NCBI RefSeq assembly: GCF_007833275.1
Contig: NZ_CP042241.1
Location: 1,674,001-1,738,000 of the forward strand
Direction of reading: 5' to 3'
From: Salarchaeum sp. JOR-1
Lineage (GTDB): Archaea > Halobacteriota > Halobacteria > Halobacteriales > Halobacteriaceae
DNA: 64,000 nt
The translations under genes were made by a program, and so were the position numbers. The notes beneath the pieces are model-generated. The model was given only the letters and a program-made list of their open reading frames with translations. It did not search any database and was not told the origin of the DNA. Shown here piece by piece: positions 46,932-56,421 of the stretch (within the stretch, counting starts at the first letter, position 1; the number at the start of each line of letters is the position of its first letter).

Positions 46932-46957
46932 CGATATGATAACTCGTGACGAGTTAT
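46932..46957 (-). promoter_or_regulatory. promoter and palindromic operator of the giant helicase gene
   Basis: On the minus strand, tatcatatc (46932-46940) lies about 29 bases before the start at 46906, TATA-like and leaderless. Directly upstream, ATAACTCG-tga-CGAGTTAT (46939-46957) is a perfect inverted repeat with eight-base arms and a three-base spacer that overlaps the TFB/TATA site. A bound repressor would block transcription. Confidence 0.55.
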
Positions 46958-47017
46958 GTAGATTGTGCTGACAGCAGTAAGAGTATCCTAATCCCCGCTC
47001 CATCAACATATCCAATA

Positions 47018-48388
47018 CTATTTACGCGGCCAACACTCAGAAATATTATCTGAAAGCTCGGGGAGCCATTCGGGATATCGCTGGTACTGTCTGCTTGAGG
47101 TGAGGAGATCGCTCCCGTTGAGATGAGTGACAGTGTCGCTTGTGCCGGACGATGTGACGCCGTTCGTGAGAAGAAGGGTGCTGATTGTGACGTCTGAGTT
47201 GTCGATGAGGTACTCGTCATCCTGAGTGGCGAATCGGCGGTACGTGAGGAGTTCTTCGAGGCCCTGTTTGAGCGTCTGAGTTGCGTTGGAGTACTTTACT
47301 TCGCCGAGGAGAACGCTGACGAGTTGGTCGTCGGATGTAGTGTCGTAGATTTCGATTATGATGTCTGGGCGGCCGCTGTAGAGGACGGGGTCGTTGGTGT
47401 CTCCAGTGAGGGTTTCGAGGGTGGTGCTGTAGTCGGTGAGGGCGTCGGCATAGCGTGCGAATTGAGGGTGGGTTGGGCGGTCTGTGGTGTCGAGTGGTTC
47501 GTGGAAGCTGAGGTTGCCGGTGCTGTCGTGGTGGATCTCGATTCGCTGGTTGTCTGATTCGAGGTGAGCTAGGGCGTCGCTTTGGCCGTCGATTGGTTGG
47601 AGTGCGAACCCGGGGGTGTGGCGGTTGAGGATTCGGATGATGCGGAAGCAGCAGAAGAGTTCGAAAAGGGTTGGGGTCGCGCTCGGGACGATGAGTGTCT
47701 CGGCAAGGAGGTCGGTGACATCCGGGTCGAACGTGTCGGCTTCGAGGCGCTGATACGTGTCGTAGAGGTCATACGCGTCGGTGTAGAGTTCGAGGCGAGA
47801 GCGACGGGCGGTGGTCATATCCTGCATGGAGACAGAGATTGTCTGCCCGTCGCTGATCCGGTTCAGGTGGACGTTTTGGTTGTAGAGCCGATCGAACCGT
47901 GCCAGCTGGTCGTCAGTCCAGTACTCGCGCCGCCAGTCGTATTCGACAGCTTCGAGGTCGTTCGTGACTGTTCGATGGATCTCCCAGAGCAAGCGTTTCA
48001 GAACGCGGTTCTCGGGGATGTCGTACTCGGTGTATGGCGTGTTGCAGACGTAGCGGCTGCGGTCGGCGTAGCCGGTTTCGGAGCGGGTTCGGAGTGTGGC
48101 GCTCCAGTTGATTGACCCGCGGACTTCGCCTTGGGTGTGGATGTCTTCGCGTTGATGTTCGGTTTTGATGCGACGAACCCGGTCGGGGAGTGAAGTGACG
48201 AAGTCGTGGACAGTGGAGGCGAGGCAGAAGTGGATGCGTTTGATTCGATCCCAGTCGTCGATGTCGAGGCCCTCGTAATCGAGGGAGTGGGAGAGTGCGT
48301 GCGTGTTGAGAGTCCCGCTGCGAAGGTACGTACTCAGTTCTTCGGTGGTGGTGTTGACAAGCTCGGTCGCTGTGAGACTACGTGTCAT
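47018..48388 (-). CDS. McrC-like restriction subunit with PD-(D/E)XK nuclease
   Basis: A 456-residue protein starting MTRSLTATELVNTTTE at 48388; upstream frame extension lies within mcrB and is basic, so it is rejected. It overlaps the mcrB-like stop by 11 bases. The N-terminal two thirds are helical with DIPENRVLKRLLWEI, typical of DUF2357/McrC-like proteins. The nuclease core reads YSGRPDIIIEIYD (catalytic Asp) then VSVLLGEVKYSNATQTL (E-x-K), with a Gln-rich helix after. McrC is the endonuclease subunit activated by McrB GTPase translocation on modified DNA. Confidence 0.8.
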   Translation of the reverse strand: MTRSLTATELVNTTTEELSTYLRSGTLNTHALSHSLDYEGLDIDDWDRIKRIHFCLASTVHDFVTSLPDRVRRIKTEHQREDIHTQGEVRGSINWSATLRTRSETGYADRSRYVCNTPYTEYDIPENRVLKRLLWEIHRTVTNDLEAVEYDWRREYWTDDQLARFDRLYNQNVHLNRISDGQTISVSMQDMTTARRSRLELYTDAYDLYDTYQRLEADTFDPDVTDLLAETLIVPSATPTLFELFCCFRIIRILNRHTPGFALQPIDGQSDALAHLESDNQRIEIHHDSTGNLSFHEPLDTTDRPTHPQFARYADALTDYSTTLETLTGDTNDPVLYSGRPDIIIEIYDTTSDDQLVSVLLGEVKYSNATQTLKQGLEELLTYRRFATQDDEYLIDNSDVTISTLLLTNGVTSSGTSDTVTHLNGSDLLTSSRQYQRYPEWLPELSDNISECWPRK

Positions 48389-51300
48389 CGTCGAACGTGA
48401 TGCCGAAGAAGTCGGTTGCTTTCTGCTGGAGGACGTCCCCGTTGAGATCCAGATCAACAGTTCCGTTCTCGGTTTCGACGTTCTGGTCGGTGAGTGACCG
48501 GATCAACCGTTTCTGCTGGTCCGGCCGCATCCCCTCTAACTGCGGGTACACGAGCGAGACGACCGCGGACGTGAGCGCATCGGTGCGTGTCCCGCTGGTG
48601 TGGTCGTATGAGTCAAGATACCGGATGATGTCGTAGACGATGGAAGGACCGATGACGCGGTGTTCGTTGATGCGGTGCCACAGGACTGCGACGACGGGGT
48701 AGACATTTTGGAGGATGGGGCGGAGTGTTTCGTCGTCGGTGAGCCAGGCGGTCGCGTAGTTGTCGTCCTTGTCGGGGTTGAGGAGTGACGTTCGAACCTG
48801 GTTGTCGTCGGTTGTGAGTGGTGGGACGCCGACGTGGACGAAGTTGAAGCGCCGCATGAAGGCGTACGACATTTCGTACAGTGAGGTTTTGTCGTAGGTG
48901 TTCATCGTAGCAAGTAACCGCCACGACGGGGTGACTGGGAAGGCATCCGGATTCCCGATGATGTCTGCAAGTTCGTCGTCAGTCGCGGATTCAGACAGGG
49001 AGCGAAGTTCGACGGTTCGATCACGTTCGTATGGAAGTTCAGTCGAGTCCCCAGACAAGACCGAGAAGAGTTGTCCGAATGCTTTGTCGATGTCTGAGCG
49101 ATTAATCTCGTCGATGACGAGCCACTCGTTTACGACGCGGTCTTGGCGGAAGCACTTGAGGAACAGGCGCGGTTCGAAGAGGAGTTCCTGGCCGCCGTCA
49201 CTCGTTGATGGGACGTACCCGCCGATGGTGTCGAACGCAGTCCATTCGGAGGTCGCCGTCGTGAACCGGTAGCCATCGACTTGGTCGTACGCTGTTGCAG
49301 TCTCACAGATCGCCTTGGCGAGTTTGGTTTTCCCGGTGCCCGGCGGGCCCGTGAAGATGATGTGTTTCCCGGAGCGCAGGGATGCCTCGATTTCACGTCG
49401 GAGCCGGTCAGCGTCCTCAAAGTAGAGACCATCCGGAACGGAGATCTCGATATCGGGAGTGGTGAGTTTCGTTGCGAGTTGGTCGATGGCATCCTGTGAG
49501 ACACCCTCTCTGACAGGCTCCTCCAGTGCGAGAATCGTTTCAAATTCGTCTTCAGAGAGCGGGAAGAGACTCCCTTGTGCGCGATTTGCGATTGGGTCAG
49601 CGTCTTCGAGGTCTGGAATTGCGTTGAGGTCGGCCCAGCTGATCCCGTCGATACGCCGGTCGAACTGGATTCGGATACCGGCTGTTGCATCCTCGTTGTC
49701 TTCGGCCGCCGAGTCCGGTGTAGCGGCAGTGCCGCTGGATGATTCAGTATCTGGATGGAGGCCTTTGGTCACTGTGCCTTCAGCGACGATCTCTTTCACT
49801 GGAGTGGATTCGTAGAAGAGGACACGGTCTCCGGGCTTGGCTGTTGAGAAGGCTTCGAAGAGGCGTTTTTTGTTGCCCTTCTCGTTGTATGCGGTATAGC
49901 GAACCTCACTACCGTCAGCGATTTCGTCGACGGACCAAATCGAGGGATTCGCGGTTGCCCAGAAATAGTTCGTGCTCTGAGGCGGTTCGTACTCGGGGAG
50001 TTCGACGTCGGACTCTGTGAGGAGATATTGGCCTGCTTCGGGGGTGAGATGACACAGATAGGCTTGAATGACGTTGCCGTTCTTGTCGAGCGGGTAGCGA
50101 CTTTTGTCTTGCCTGTAGTCGGGTTCTTGGAGTGTTTCGCGGATTTCGCCAAGTGGCAGTGGGTCGTCAAGGTGTGCTGTGGTGACGTCGAGACGGTAGT
50201 ATTCTCCACCCTCCATCTCTGTTCGATACGCTTCATCGGTGACGACAGAACACACACGAATCGCCTGGTCCGTGTAGTGGAAGACGACGTCGCCCGCCTC
50301 AAGGACAGTTAGATCTCGCTGCCATTTCGTGTCCTGCGAACGAAGATATTCTTCTTCGAGCTCCACCTCTCGGTTCTGGTTGACCCAATAGAAATCCACA
50401 TCTTCGAGGTGGTCTCCTGCAACGTCATGATCTGGAGCGTCTTCGATCCTTTCTGACGGCTCCTCACCGGTCAAGTCTGACAGGTCAATATCCCCTTCAT
50501 CGTGTCGTTTGAACACGTGGGCTGCGATTTGGAAGTCGGTCGCCCAGGTAGGTGGTGTTTCGGCGTATTGAACCAGGTCGTACTCGTCAATGATCGTCTC
50601 GACGTCTTCCAGGAATGATTTGTAGTGGCTGACTGAGGTCGTGTTTTTCTGCGGAGGGTCAGCGTTGAGTGCTTCGAAAGCGGTGACAGCAGGCTTGTTC
50701 AACGGAATAAACGTATCCGGTTCAATTGTTGCGAGTGCTTCAGACGCGGCGGACATCCCGAATCCGGGGAGCTCAAGTACGTCCTCAAGCTCTTCTGTTT
50801 CAGCGGCTCTCCGAAAGGTGTCTGCAACTTCGTCGGGAGAGTGGTCCTTAAGGAGGTCTTCGACTGTACTATCGGTGTGCCGGCTGACGGTCCAACGAAG
50901 TGAGTTGAGCCAAGCCTTGAGAGTGTCGTGGGATGGGTTCGTTAGGAAGGCGTCAGCATTCTCTTCCCTCTGTTTGATTTCCTGCCAGGAGTCGGTTAGC
51001 GGCTGTTCGGTGGTTTCGCCGGTATCGAATTGGTCTAGGTCTTGCTGTTCGAGCCAATTGAAGAAGCTATCCAAGTGCCTGAAGTCCTCTTTGAACGGGT
51101 ACTCGGCGCGTACCTCGTGGAATTTCTCTACCTCGTTAAGATAGGATGTGAGTCGGCCGGACATTTCGTAGCCGAAGAAGTTCTGCATCCCCGTTCGTGA
51201 CCGGTCGTTGCTGATCGGGTATTTCGTCGGGTGAAGGAAGTACAGAATCGGAGAGATAATCCCGTTCTGAACCCCCTCGATTTCGAGTGCAGCGAACTCG

Positions 51301-51713
51301 TCGATGGCCGCATCAATCTCCTCGCGGTCATCGGACGTAATAGCCGTCGAAAAGAGGTCGAACACCGCTTCTTCATGTCCATCAACCGGCACCGTGTACG
51401 TCCCTTTTCCAACGATCCCCGTCCCTTGGTCGATCCGATCCTTGATGTCGGATTTCGCGTCGCTCTCGATATCGAGGTCGTCAATTCGCTTCTTCTTGCG
51501 TTCTGGTTGGAAGGCGTCGTCGTTCTGGCAGAGATTATAGACTGTGCGCGTCGCTGACTTGTCGATAGATCCCGTGTCAACGAGTGCCTGAACCAACCGA
51601 CGAATAGCCTTTGACGTATTCTGAACGTGGGCTTTGTCTCGTTCCCAGTCGTACTCATCGACGTATCGATCGACCAACTCGTCAATATCCACAGACGAGG
51701 AACTGGTAGCCAT
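48378..51713 (-). CDS. McrB-like AAA+ GTPase with two EVE/PUA-like domains
   Basis: A 1,111-residue protein; the ATG at 51713 (MATSSSSVDIDEL) is supported by a TATA-like box at 51740-51750. The N-terminal 400 residues are helical with GFGMSAASEALATI and similar HhH-like elements. Two modified-base reader domains follow: FYWVNQNREVELEEEYL (about residues 434-530) and NYFWATANPSIWSVDEI (about 585-690, EVE type). The AAA+ core has TGPPGTGKTKLAKAI near residue 787, WLVIDEINRSDIDKAFG near 862 and the McrB-type MNTYDKTSLYEM near 938. It should recognise modified DNA and drive the McrC-like nuclease encoded next. Confidence 0.88.
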   Translation of the reverse strand: MATSSSSVDIDELVDRYVDEYDWERDKAHVQNTSKAIRRLVQALVDTGSIDKSATRTVYNLCQNDDAFQPERKKKRIDDLDIESDAKSDIKDRIDQGTGIVGKGTYTVPVDGHEEAVFDLFSTAITSDDREEIDAAIDEFAALEIEGVQNGIISPILYFLHPTKYPISNDRSRTGMQNFFGYEMSGRLTSYLNEVEKFHEVRAEYPFKEDFRHLDSFFNWLEQQDLDQFDTGETTEQPLTDSWQEIKQREENADAFLTNPSHDTLKAWLNSLRWTVSRHTDSTVEDLLKDHSPDEVADTFRRAAETEELEDVLELPGFGMSAASEALATIEPDTFIPLNKPAVTAFEALNADPPQKNTTSVSHYKSFLEDVETIIDEYDLVQYAETPPTWATDFQIAAHVFKRHDEGDIDLSDLTGEEPSERIEDAPDHDVAGDHLEDVDFYWVNQNREVELEEEYLRSQDTKWQRDLTVLEAGDVVFHYTDQAIRVCSVVTDEAYRTEMEGGEYYRLDVTTAHLDDPLPLGEIRETLQEPDYRQDKSRYPLDKNGNVIQAYLCHLTPEAGQYLLTESDVELPEYEPPQSTNYFWATANPSIWSVDEIADGSEVRYTAYNEKGNKKRLFEAFSTAKPGDRVLFYESTPVKEIVAEGTVTKGLHPDTESSSGTAATPDSAAEDNEDATAGIRIQFDRRIDGISWADLNAIPDLEDADPIANRAQGSLFPLSEDEFETILALEEPVREGVSQDAIDQLATKLTTPDIEISVPDGLYFEDADRLRREIEASLRSGKHIIFTGPPGTGKTKLAKAICETATAYDQVDGYRFTTATSEWTAFDTIGGYVPSTSDGGQELLFEPRLFLKCFRQDRVVNEWLVIDEINRSDIDKAFGQLFSVLSGDSTELPYERDRTVELRSLSESATDDELADIIGNPDAFPVTPSWRLLATMNTYDKTSLYEMSYAFMRRFNFVHVGVPPLTTDDNQVRTSLLNPDKDDNYATAWLTDDETLRPILQNVYPVVAVLWHRINEHRVIGPSIVYDIIRYLDSYDHTSGTRTDALTSAVVSLVYPQLEGMRPDQQKRLIRSLTDQNVETENGTVDLDLNGDVLQQKATDFFGITFDDDT

Positions 51714-51739
51714 ATTGCTGGAAACCAACACACGAATCT

Positions 51740-51750
51740 CATAAAGGTAT
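51740..51750 (-). promoter_or_regulatory. TATA-like box of the mcrB-like gene
   Basis: On the minus strand, tatacctttat lies about 30 bases before the ATG at 51713, within the 56-base gap after the AAA ATPase stop. It implies that mcrBC can be transcribed separately from the upstream ATPase gene. Confidence 0.5.
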
Positions 51751-51769
51751 ACCGCTGTTGTTAGTGGTG

Positions 51770-53446
51770 TCAGCAGATGAGGAGGAACAGCCAGTATGGC
51801 AAATAGCAGATCTGCTCATCGTCTTTTTTGGTGACAAGAGATTGGTTCTCGCTAATGCTCTTGGGTAAACTGTCTGTTATGATGAATCGATATGGAGCAT
51901 TGTATTCTAGGGCTCGAAGTTCTTCGCTGTCGGATTTCGTGTGCTGACCAGATTCGGGATCGAACTCTTCGGCGATCGTTTCAGCGTTGTCGGTGTAAGG
52001 GTGGTAGGAGAGAACGAATGGGAGAACGGAGCCGTCTCGGTGCAGAATATAGTCAACGAGACCTGAGTCAGTTTCTGTGTATTCGACGTCGTACGCGCCA
52101 ACGTGGAATGCGAGTCGTTTCGCGTGGTCGAAGGCGACAGTGCGGGCGAGTTTGTGTTCGAATTCGTGGTTGAGGGTGTCTTGTCGTTCGTAGGCTTCGA
52201 AGCCGTGGTGTTCCTGGCGTTGGGAGAGGAGGACGAGGTGTCGTGGGTTGCGGAGGTACAGACGAGTGCGGCGGTAGCGTCTGAGTGAGTAGTCGTGTGA
52301 CTCGGTGACTGCAATCCCTTCGTCTAAGGCGTCGAGGTAACTATCGACGGTTCGCCTGTCTACGCCGATTTGATCGCTGAGAGCAGTGTATTGTAGTTCT
52401 TCGCCAGCGTTGGTGGCGGCGATCGCGCTGAGTCGGTGGAGATTTTCGGGTTGTTGGATGGATCGGTACTTAGCGAGTTCCTTGTAGAGGAAGAGGAAGA
52501 AATGAGACTTTGAGAGTTCATTTCGAATGGATGGGTCGTCTGTTCGGTGGAGTGTGCCTCCTGTTCGCAGGTACGCACGCGCGGCGTCGTGGAGGGTGTC
52601 TCGCTCGTCGGCGTCGAAGAGGTCAAAGTAGAGTTCAGAGAGTGTTTTGACAGCGGATTCGAGGCTGGTCTCGGAGCTCCGTCGGGACAGTCCGTCTCGA
52701 ATCGTTTTGATTGGAGAGGGGCCTTCCAATCCCGGTGTCTGGTATGCTTCGAGTCGAGTCTGGAACGCTTCATCGAGGTCGAGACCCAGGCCTACACCAG
52801 TTTGGACTGTGTCGATGAATTTCATCGGAAGGATCGGCCAGGCTTCGAACTCGTCGATACTATCGGCGTTTTCCGCATTCGATAAATCAACTTGCGATTC
52901 GACGATACCGGTCAGGAATAGGTATGTGTCCTCGTCTACGATGTCTACCAATGCTTCCTTGCGTTCTTCATCGAGATCGAGAGCCTGTACGTCGTCGAGG
53001 AGGATGAATTTCTGTCCTTGGCGCGGTGCGACGTGGGTTTGGAAGTAGTCGATAACCTGTTCGAGGCGGGTGATACCGGCGCCTGCTCGTTCGAGTTGAT
53101 AGAGCGAGTCTTCCAAGGGGATATACAGGACTTGCCTGGGCGAAATGGAGGATGTAACTTCGAGTTCTCGACTGCGTTGTGGAAATTCGGTTGTGTCGAG
53201 GAGTGCTGCGGCGAGTTGGTGGAGGAGAGTGGTCTTTCCGATGCCCGTCTGCCCGTAAATTCCGTAGACTAAACTCTCAACATCATCGGTGAGATGAGAG
53301 TTTGTTCGCTTTAGGATCTGGTGGAAATCGGATCGAGGAGTAAGGTCTGTCGCCTGCGATAGTTCTGGAGAAGTACCGTCGCTCCACCACTGATTGTGGT
53401 GTTCGGCGTCGTCAATGAACTCTTCTGCGCTCCCTGTCCCGAGCAT
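51770..53446 (-). CDS. archaeal AAA ATPase (AAA_14/DUF4143-like) with winged helix
   Basis: A 558-residue protein. The P-loop is YGIYGQTGIGKTTLLHQL near residue 65, Walker B is KFILLDDVQALDLD near residue 148. A winged helix (ALSDQIGVDRRTVDSYLDAL, about residue 355-375) precedes a C-terminal domain shaped like the PD-(D/E)XK fold of DUF4143 (SGLVDYILHRDGSVLPFVLS). The usual E-x-K pair is replaced, so the nuclease is probably inactive. These archaeal ATPases are common in mobile elements and defence islands. It lies just upstream of mcrB on the same strand and diverges from the Argonaute operon. Confidence 0.75.
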   Translation of the reverse strand: MLGTGSAEEFIDDAEHHNQWWSDGTSPELSQATDLTPRSDFHQILKRTNSHLTDDVESLVYGIYGQTGIGKTTLLHQLAAALLDTTEFPQRSRELEVTSSISPRQVLYIPLEDSLYQLERAGAGITRLEQVIDYFQTHVAPRQGQKFILLDDVQALDLDEERKEALVDIVDEDTYLFLTGIVESQVDLSNAENADSIDEFEAWPILPMKFIDTVQTGVGLGLDLDEAFQTRLEAYQTPGLEGPSPIKTIRDGLSRRSSETSLESAVKTLSELYFDLFDADERDTLHDAARAYLRTGGTLHRTDDPSIRNELSKSHFFLFLYKELAKYRSIQQPENLHRLSAIAATNAGEELQYTALSDQIGVDRRTVDSYLDALDEGIAVTESHDYSLRRYRRTRLYLRNPRHLVLLSQRQEHHGFEAYERQDTLNHEFEHKLARTVAFDHAKRLAFHVGAYDVEYTETDSGLVDYILHRDGSVLPFVLSYHPYTDNAETIAEEFDPESGQHTKSDSEELRALEYNAPYRFIITDSLPKSISENQSLVTKKDDEQICYLPYWLFLLIC

Positions 53447-53470
53447 AGTGACGATTATCTCGGGCTAGTA

Positions 53471-53480
53471 CAAATATTCA
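53471..53480 (-). promoter_or_regulatory. TATA-like box of the AAA ATPase gene
   Basis: tgaatatttg on the minus strand is centred about 29 bases before the ATG at 53446, fitting a leaderless transcript. Confidence 0.5.
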
Positions 53481-53671
53481 TGCATTCGGATGTCCCTATC
53501 TTGGTTCTATCCTCGTATTATGGCCTATATCGGCGTTCGAGATGGTCGTTCATATCCAGTCCGCCACTGAGAGACAGCTCAAGGACCGAGTAACCGGCAG
53601 ATGTGGTACATATTCCGGATATCTGTTGGTGCTATAATTTAGTTTCCGTGTTTCAGATGTATCTAGTGGAA

Positions 53672-53682
53672 ACCTATTTATG
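53672..53682 (+). promoter_or_regulatory. TATA-like box of the Argonaute operon
   Basis: acctatttatg is centred about 29 bases before the ATG at 53707. No Shine-Dalgarno is visible, so a leaderless message is likely. Confidence 0.55.
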
Positions 53683-53706
53683 CTGGGCGGGTATTGGTCA
53701 ATGTAG

Positions 53707-56358
53707 ATGGTAGTGAAGGCCGACATTGAGGATGGGAAACAGATCGACATCCGGCTGCTCGTTACCGGGGTTGACGAGTGGAATCACGACGATGTCGCGC
53801 GGAAAATCGAACTGGAGGATACCGATGGAGCGACGATAGAGCTGACGGTTTTCCATAATAACGAGATCGCTGACTTCGAGTGGGAGGTCGGACGCTGGTA
53901 CCTGCTCGAGAACGCGGTCGGGAACGAATTCCGCGGCGAGATGCAGCTCAACCCCGGCTATGACTTGAGCGTCACACCACTGGATGATCCGCCGACCGCT
54001 GCCGGAGATGACGGGCCAACAGACGACGAGTCCACCGTCGAGAAATCCTCGACTTCGTCAGCTGCGGCCGACGAGGGAGGGTTCGTTCGGGGGACTGAGG
54101 TTGGTGACGGCCCGCGTCCGACAGCGGACGGTGGAGGGGAGCTCCTGCACCAGCAACCTCTGTCTGAGGGGAACTATCTGCTGCATTTCGAACTCGGGGA
54201 GTTGCGGGAACTCACGGTACACGAGTATGAACTCCGTGCGACCGGGAGCGGAGGGATCGATCCCGACGACTTCACGAACGGGGTTGAGGGGTTCACGGCG
54301 AAAGCAGCGAACTACTACCAGTCACGGATCGGGAGTCCCGTAACGACGGCCGATGCGTCCCGTCGCCGCATTTACGCGACCGAGAAACTCCACGAGACGA
54401 TTTCGGTTCACGGATACACTATCAAGTCCGTCCACAAAGGCGAGACGACGCTGGAGGCGCGCTCGTACACGAACGAGGGACCGCTCCAAGAGTTCGTCAA
54501 GCAAGATGTGAAACGAGCGGTCGCGGGGCGTTTTGAGGTGTCGGGGATCGATTCGATCATCGAACCAACCCCGCAGCGAACCGCGAACAGCGGCTTGTTC
54601 GAGGCCTATCGGAAGTACAAGTGCCGGATTCGCGTCGATGCAGATGGAACTGTAATCCTCGGAGTGAACGTCGCGTACCACCTAGAATCGACGTTTTCCG
54701 CCGCTGAGTGGGTGGAACGCGGGCACGAGATCGCCGGGGTGAACGTCGAGCACGATACTGACCTGTACGACAGCGCTCGCACGGCAACAGTCAAAGAAAT
54801 CATCGACATGGACTACGACGATGTGCTGGACGGGCCTGGCGTCCCGATGTCGGAGTACCACGAGAAGCACGTCGAGCAGGAGGTTATCAATTCGATGCGC
54901 GCTGGCGACCCGACTATCGCCGACCTACAGTACGGGAGCGACGAGGATTCGATCTTCCCGCAACTCCTGGAATACTGCAAGGTCATCCCAACGTTCGACC
55001 AACTGGGGCGCGTCGATGAAACGTTCCTGAACGTCATCCACAACGAGAGCCGGATGAAACCAGAGGAACGATTCAATGTCGTCACGTCGTTCGTGGACCT
55101 GCTCGGGCCGACACCGTACTTCAACTTCGATCCCGTCCCGCAGCCCACGAACGCGGGGTACCGGGAGCACAAGACGCCGAATATCCCGAACCTGCGATTT
55201 GGTGATGGGAACACCGGCTTCTACGGCCGTGGTGGGCTGGAAACCAAAGGGTACGGCGTCTACAAAACACCGGAGTCGTTCGACATCATCGCGTTGTATC
55301 CTGCCGATGAAGAAGACGCATCTCACCGGTATGTCCTCTCGCTGCTCAATAAACTCGCTGACTACGACGCAAGTCCCACAGCATTCGACGAAGAGACGTA
55401 CGAACTCGGCTCGGAGTTCCACTACTCCCAGTCCGCACAGAACGCGAGTGAGTACGATGCGGCGCTGATCGTCGTTCCAGATGAAGATGAGGCCGCGGCG
55501 GCGGATTACGACGACCCGTATCCGGAATTCAAGCGTCGGCTCGGCCAGCTCGGCGTGCCGAGTCAGATGATTTCTGTCGATAATCTTGGCAACGACAACT
55601 ACTGCGGGAACATCTGTTCCTCGCTCGTTGGGAAAGCGGGCGGTGTGCCGTGGCGGATCGATGACATCCCCGGAGACGTGGACGCGTTCGTCGGTCTCGA
55701 CGTGACGTACGACCACGCTACCAAGCAACATCTCGGTGCGGCGGCGAACGTTATCATGGCCGACGGGACGATCCTCGCATCAGAGGCCGTCACGAAGCAG
55801 GCTGGCGAGACCTTCGACGAAGATGACGTGGCGAATGTGATCAAGCACGTCCTGGAGATTTTCGCAGAGGAGGAGGGACGGCCGCCACGGCATGTGGTTA
55901 TCCACCGGGACGGGAAGTTCTATCTCGACGTCGAGAATCTCATCAGTCGTCTCGACAAGGCGCGTGACCTCATTCAGCAGTTCGACCTCGTCGAGATTCG
56001 GAAGTCCGGCAATCCGCGCATCGCCGAGTACGATGAATCGAATTCTCGATTCGATCTGGCGGACAAGGGCGTTGCCTTCCATGTCCACAATGGCGAGCAC
56101 TCGTATCTCACCACGACTGGTGGGAAGGAAGGCAGTCCAGGGACTCCGCGGCCTCTGCAAATCGTGAAGCGACACGGGTCCACCGATCTGGACACTCTCG
56201 CCGAGCAGACCTACTGGTTGTCAGAAGCCCACGTCGGCTCGCTGAGCCGGTCAACTCGGCTCCCGATCACGACGTACTACGCCGACAAGTGCGCCGACTT
56301 CGCCATGAACGGCTACCTCACCAAAGGCAGCGTCATCCGCGGTGTCCCCTACATCTAA
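53707..56358 (+). CDS. long prokaryotic Argonaute with N-terminal OB-fold (NgAgo-like)
   Basis: An 883-residue Argonaute. Residues about 10-95 form an OB-fold-like domain (IDIRLLVTGVDEWNHDD... to LNPGYDLSVTPLDD) joined by an acidic linker to the N, PAZ and MID regions. The MID-PIWI junction has NDNYCGNICSSLVGKAGGVP. The PIWI catalytic tetrad looks complete: Asp665 (FVGLDVTYDH), Glu701 (KQAGETFDED), Asp735 (VIHRDGKFYL) and Asp860 (TTYYADKCAD). Length, OB-fold and motif spacing match the Natronobacterium gregoryi protein. Guide-directed cleavage of invading DNA is the likely role. It opens a five-gene plus-strand operon of DNA-processing enzymes. Confidence 0.92.
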   Translation: MVVKADIEDGKQIDIRLLVTGVDEWNHDDVARKIELEDTDGATIELTVFHNNEIADFEWEVGRWYLLENAVGNEFRGEMQLNPGYDLSVTPLDDPPTAAGDDGPTDDESTVEKSSTSSAAADEGGFVRGTEVGDGPRPTADGGGELLHQQPLSEGNYLLHFELGELRELTVHEYELRATGSGGIDPDDFTNGVEGFTAKAANYYQSRIGSPVTTADASRRRIYATEKLHETISVHGYTIKSVHKGETTLEARSYTNEGPLQEFVKQDVKRAVAGRFEVSGIDSIIEPTPQRTANSGLFEAYRKYKCRIRVDADGTVILGVNVAYHLESTFSAAEWVERGHEIAGVNVEHDTDLYDSARTATVKEIIDMDYDDVLDGPGVPMSEYHEKHVEQEVINSMRAGDPTIADLQYGSDEDSIFPQLLEYCKVIPTFDQLGRVDETFLNVIHNESRMKPEERFNVVTSFVDLLGPTPYFNFDPVPQPTNAGYREHKTPNIPNLRFGDGNTGFYGRGGLETKGYGVYKTPESFDIIALYPADEEDASHRYVLSLLNKLADYDASPTAFDEETYELGSEFHYSQSAQNASEYDAALIVVPDEDEAAAADYDDPYPEFKRRLGQLGVPSQMISVDNLGNDNYCGNICSSLVGKAGGVPWRIDDIPGDVDAFVGLDVTYDHATKQHLGAAANVIMADGTILASEAVTKQAGETFDEDDVANVIKHVLEIFAEEEGRPPRHVVIHRDGKFYLDVENLISRLDKARDLIQQFDLVEIRKSGNPRIAEYDESNSRFDLADKGVAFHVHNGEHSYLTTTGGKEGSPGTPRPLQIVKRHGSTDLDTLAEQTYWLSEAHVGSLSRSTRLPITTYYADKCADFAMNGYLTKGSVIRGVPYI

Positions 56359-56421
56359 CGATGACCCAGCACAGCGCAGCGCAATCGACCACGCGACTAT
56401 CAGCACACTGGTGACCTGGAA

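Noticed and set aside
53707-56358. Short or inactive Argonaute (SPARTA or similar)
   Set aside because: The protein is full length and the DEDD tetrad is visible, so it is a long, probably active Argonaute.
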